From an uncultured Lachnospiraceae bacterium (GTDB taxonomy: Bacteria; Bacillota; Clostridia; Lachnospirales; Lachnospiraceae), in the NCBI GenBank assembly GCA_947175845.1, contig CAMWOK010000142.1:1-7367 (forward strand): DNA of 7,367 nt, read 5' to 3'. Below, in pieces: positions 6,266 to 7,367 of the stretch. Under the pieces are notes generated by a model. That model made no database searches and was not told where the DNA came from. It saw nothing but the letters and a program-made list of their open reading frames with translations. The position numbers were made by a program, and so were the translations under genes. The stretch's first letter is position 1. Each line of letters begins with the position of its first letter.

Positions 6266-7367
6266 CTATCCTCTCAGCTTTGTCTTTAGAAACTCCTTTG
6301 TCTTTGTGACAAAGTTCTCCTTCGTCGCGCTCTGCACCAGCTGACTGGCAAGCGGCTGCGGAAGCTCAAGGACATCCAGCTTCACTGTGAGATGGCTTCC
6401 CCCCGCAACATCGATGCTGAAATTGGGGTCCTCATTGTCAAACACAATCAGCCCGCTTTCCTGCCAGCATCCGTTCACCGCGACCGCATCCTCCGTGTAA
6501 ACCCTGTCCCCAGCCTTAATCTCCTGTATTTTCACCACACATGGATACTCGCACGGATCGATGCGGACGCGCACAGCGCTCTCGGGAACGTCGTACTCGA
6601 GCTGCAGGTAGCGCCCGATTGTGTAGCAGTCATGCAGCCTTACGGAATTTTCCTCACTGAATCCCTCCCCGTAATCCACAAATACCTGCACCACATACAT
6701 GAGGTCCGCATGATTGCAGTACTTCAGCATCCCCCCCAGCGCATATGCCCTGTTTCCGATCAGCTCCCGCATACGGCCCGCCGAGGCATGGCTTCCCGTA
6801 ATGCGCAGCTGAAACGCCTTCTCCTGCGCGACCGCCCCGGCGATCTCCAAATCGGTCATTCCCAGAATATCCCTCATGAGGAGATCCTCGCACGCCTTCC
6901 TCGTCTCCCCGCCCAGCGTATAATTGTAAAATGCGCGGAAGGCGATATCCTTCGCATCAATGTGCCGGTCGAAGGTCCACTCGTAATCGATGACATGCCA
7001 TTTTTCGCCGTCGACAAGGATATTGGGAAACACAAAATCGAAATTGCTGACCGCAAACTGCTCCTCGTTATAGCCGAGCCAGTGCATATACTCCTCCACA
7101 AGCACTTTAAATCCCGCGACATCCGCCTGCATCAGGCGCTCGTCAAGCAAAGTTTCCAGCGTTTTTCCATTGCAGAACGCAAACGCAAGCCCGTTTTTGA
7201 TGTCACCGCCGATCACAGCACACTCGTTGATATCAATTTTTGTGCCCTCATACCGCGCCGAAAGCTGGTCGTACGCCTGTTTTGTGTTCATCAGATGCGC
7301 ACATGCCGCCTCCGTATCCGGCAGCTTCTCCACATGCACATGCCCCGGTTTCTCCTGGACAATGGAT
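6266..7367 (-). CDS. Kinase-fold (APH/WbdD-like) protein with C-terminal beta-rich module, polysaccharide locus (partial, 5' end beyond window)
   Basis: The frame is open from the right edge to TAG at 6266 (366 residues seen). A GTG at 7339 could be taken as the start, but the same frame continues upstream without a stop (SIVQEKPGHVHVEK), so the protein is probably longer. Numbering from that GTG, residues 99-106 (NFDFVFPN, 7022-7045) match the APH-type catalytic loop HGDxxxxN with His replaced by Asn. ILVD and VIDYEW (116-121) give the metal-binding DFG/DFD equivalent. HVEKLP with a following DTEAACAHL may be the ATP-lysine strand and helix C. Residues about 214-327 form a beta-rich module (VFVDYGEGFSEEN, VRVRIDP, FDNEDPNFSID). 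The tail 338-357 is a basic amphipathic helix. Enzymes of this fold transfer phosphate to sugars or lipids; in E. coli WbdD a methyltransferase-kinase caps the O9a chain. I recall similar clostridial proteins carrying an N-terminal methyltransferase, which would lie outside this window. An inactive scaffold is also possible. It heads the transferase set and is probably co-transcribed with it. Confidence 0.75.
   Translation of the reverse strand, partial: SIVQEKPGHVHVEKLPDTEAACAHLMNTKQAYDQLSARYEGTKIDINECAVIGGDIKNGLAFAFCNGKTLETLLDERLMQADVAGFKVLVEEYMHWLGYNEEQFAVSNFDFVFPNILVDGEKWHVIDYEWTFDRHIDAKDIAFRAFYNYTLGGETRKACEDLLMRDILGMTDLEIAGAVAQEKAFQLRITGSHASAGRMRELIGNRAYALGGMLKYCNHADLMYVVQVFVDYGEGFSEENSVRLHDCYTIGRYLQLEYDVPESAVRVRIDPCEYPCVVKIQEIKAGDRVYTEDAVAVNGCWQESGLIVFDNEDPNFSIDVAGGSHLTVKLDVLELPQPLASQLVQSATKENFVTKTKEFLKTKLRG

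Noticed and set aside
6980..7045. Calling the kinase-like protein an aminoglycoside resistance enzyme because of its D....N and DYE loops.
   Set aside because: Only the general fold signature is shared, the catalytic His is replaced, it carries a beta-rich tail, and it sits in a polysaccharide operon.
7337..7339. GTG at 7339 as the true start of the kinase-like gene.
   Set aside because: The same frame stays open to the window edge with kinase-like sequence, and no good ribosome binding site precedes the GTG, so the gene is treated as 5'-truncated.

Overview
The window is a stretch of a surface-polysaccharide (cell-wall glycan, capsule or O-antigen-like) biosynthesis locus. Every gene I can support lies on the minus strand and is read right to left: a kinase-like protein entering at the right edge (5' end missing), two related multidomain family-2 glycosyltransferases (695 and 707 aa), and a double-domain family-2 glycosyltransferase that runs off the left edge (3' end missing). 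Intergenic gaps are 51, 18 and 47 bases. I see no convincing internal promoter or terminator, so the four genes look like one operon. No stretch over 60 bases lacks a gene, and I see no RNA gene, insertion sequence, CRISPR array or attachment site.

Organism: the DNA is G+C-rich by eye (not computed), AGG/AGA arginine codons are common, and two of the genes have a purine-rich ribosome binding site. The protein architectures (coiled coil followed by tandem GT-A domains; a glycosyltransferase with a C-terminal 'GWA...DNA' beta-rich module; a kinase-like protein with a beta-rich tail) are ones I associate with Clostridia, especially Lachnospiraceae. This is inference from family resemblance, not a taxonomic proof.

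Layout from right to left in transcription order. At 7367-6266 is a kinase-fold protein with an APH-like catalytic loop (D....N then DYE) and a C-terminal beta-rich module. At 6265-6215 is a gap with a strong hairpin that takes in part of the next gene's ribosome binding site. At 6214-4127 and 4108-1985 are two paralogous transferases. Each has a degenerate, probably inactive N-terminal GT-A remnant, one intact GT-A domain of the rhamnosyltransferase-like (COG1216/WbbL-type) class, and a C-terminal beta-rich module. At 1937-1 is a transferase with a coiled coil, a strongly cationic linker and two apparently intact GT-A domains.

Working together, the three transferases offer four GT-A sites with intact motifs. 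They could build a repeating unit or assemble a chain on a lipid carrier at the inner face of the membrane. The kinase-like protein could modify or cap the chain, by analogy with the WbdD kinase/methyltransferase of E. coli O9a. Donor sugars, acceptors and linkages cannot be read from the sequence. The points most worth following are the shared loss of the first catalytic half-domain in the two paralogs, the Asp-to-Ala change in one intact domain, the kinase-like protein, and the hairpin ahead of the 695-aa gene.
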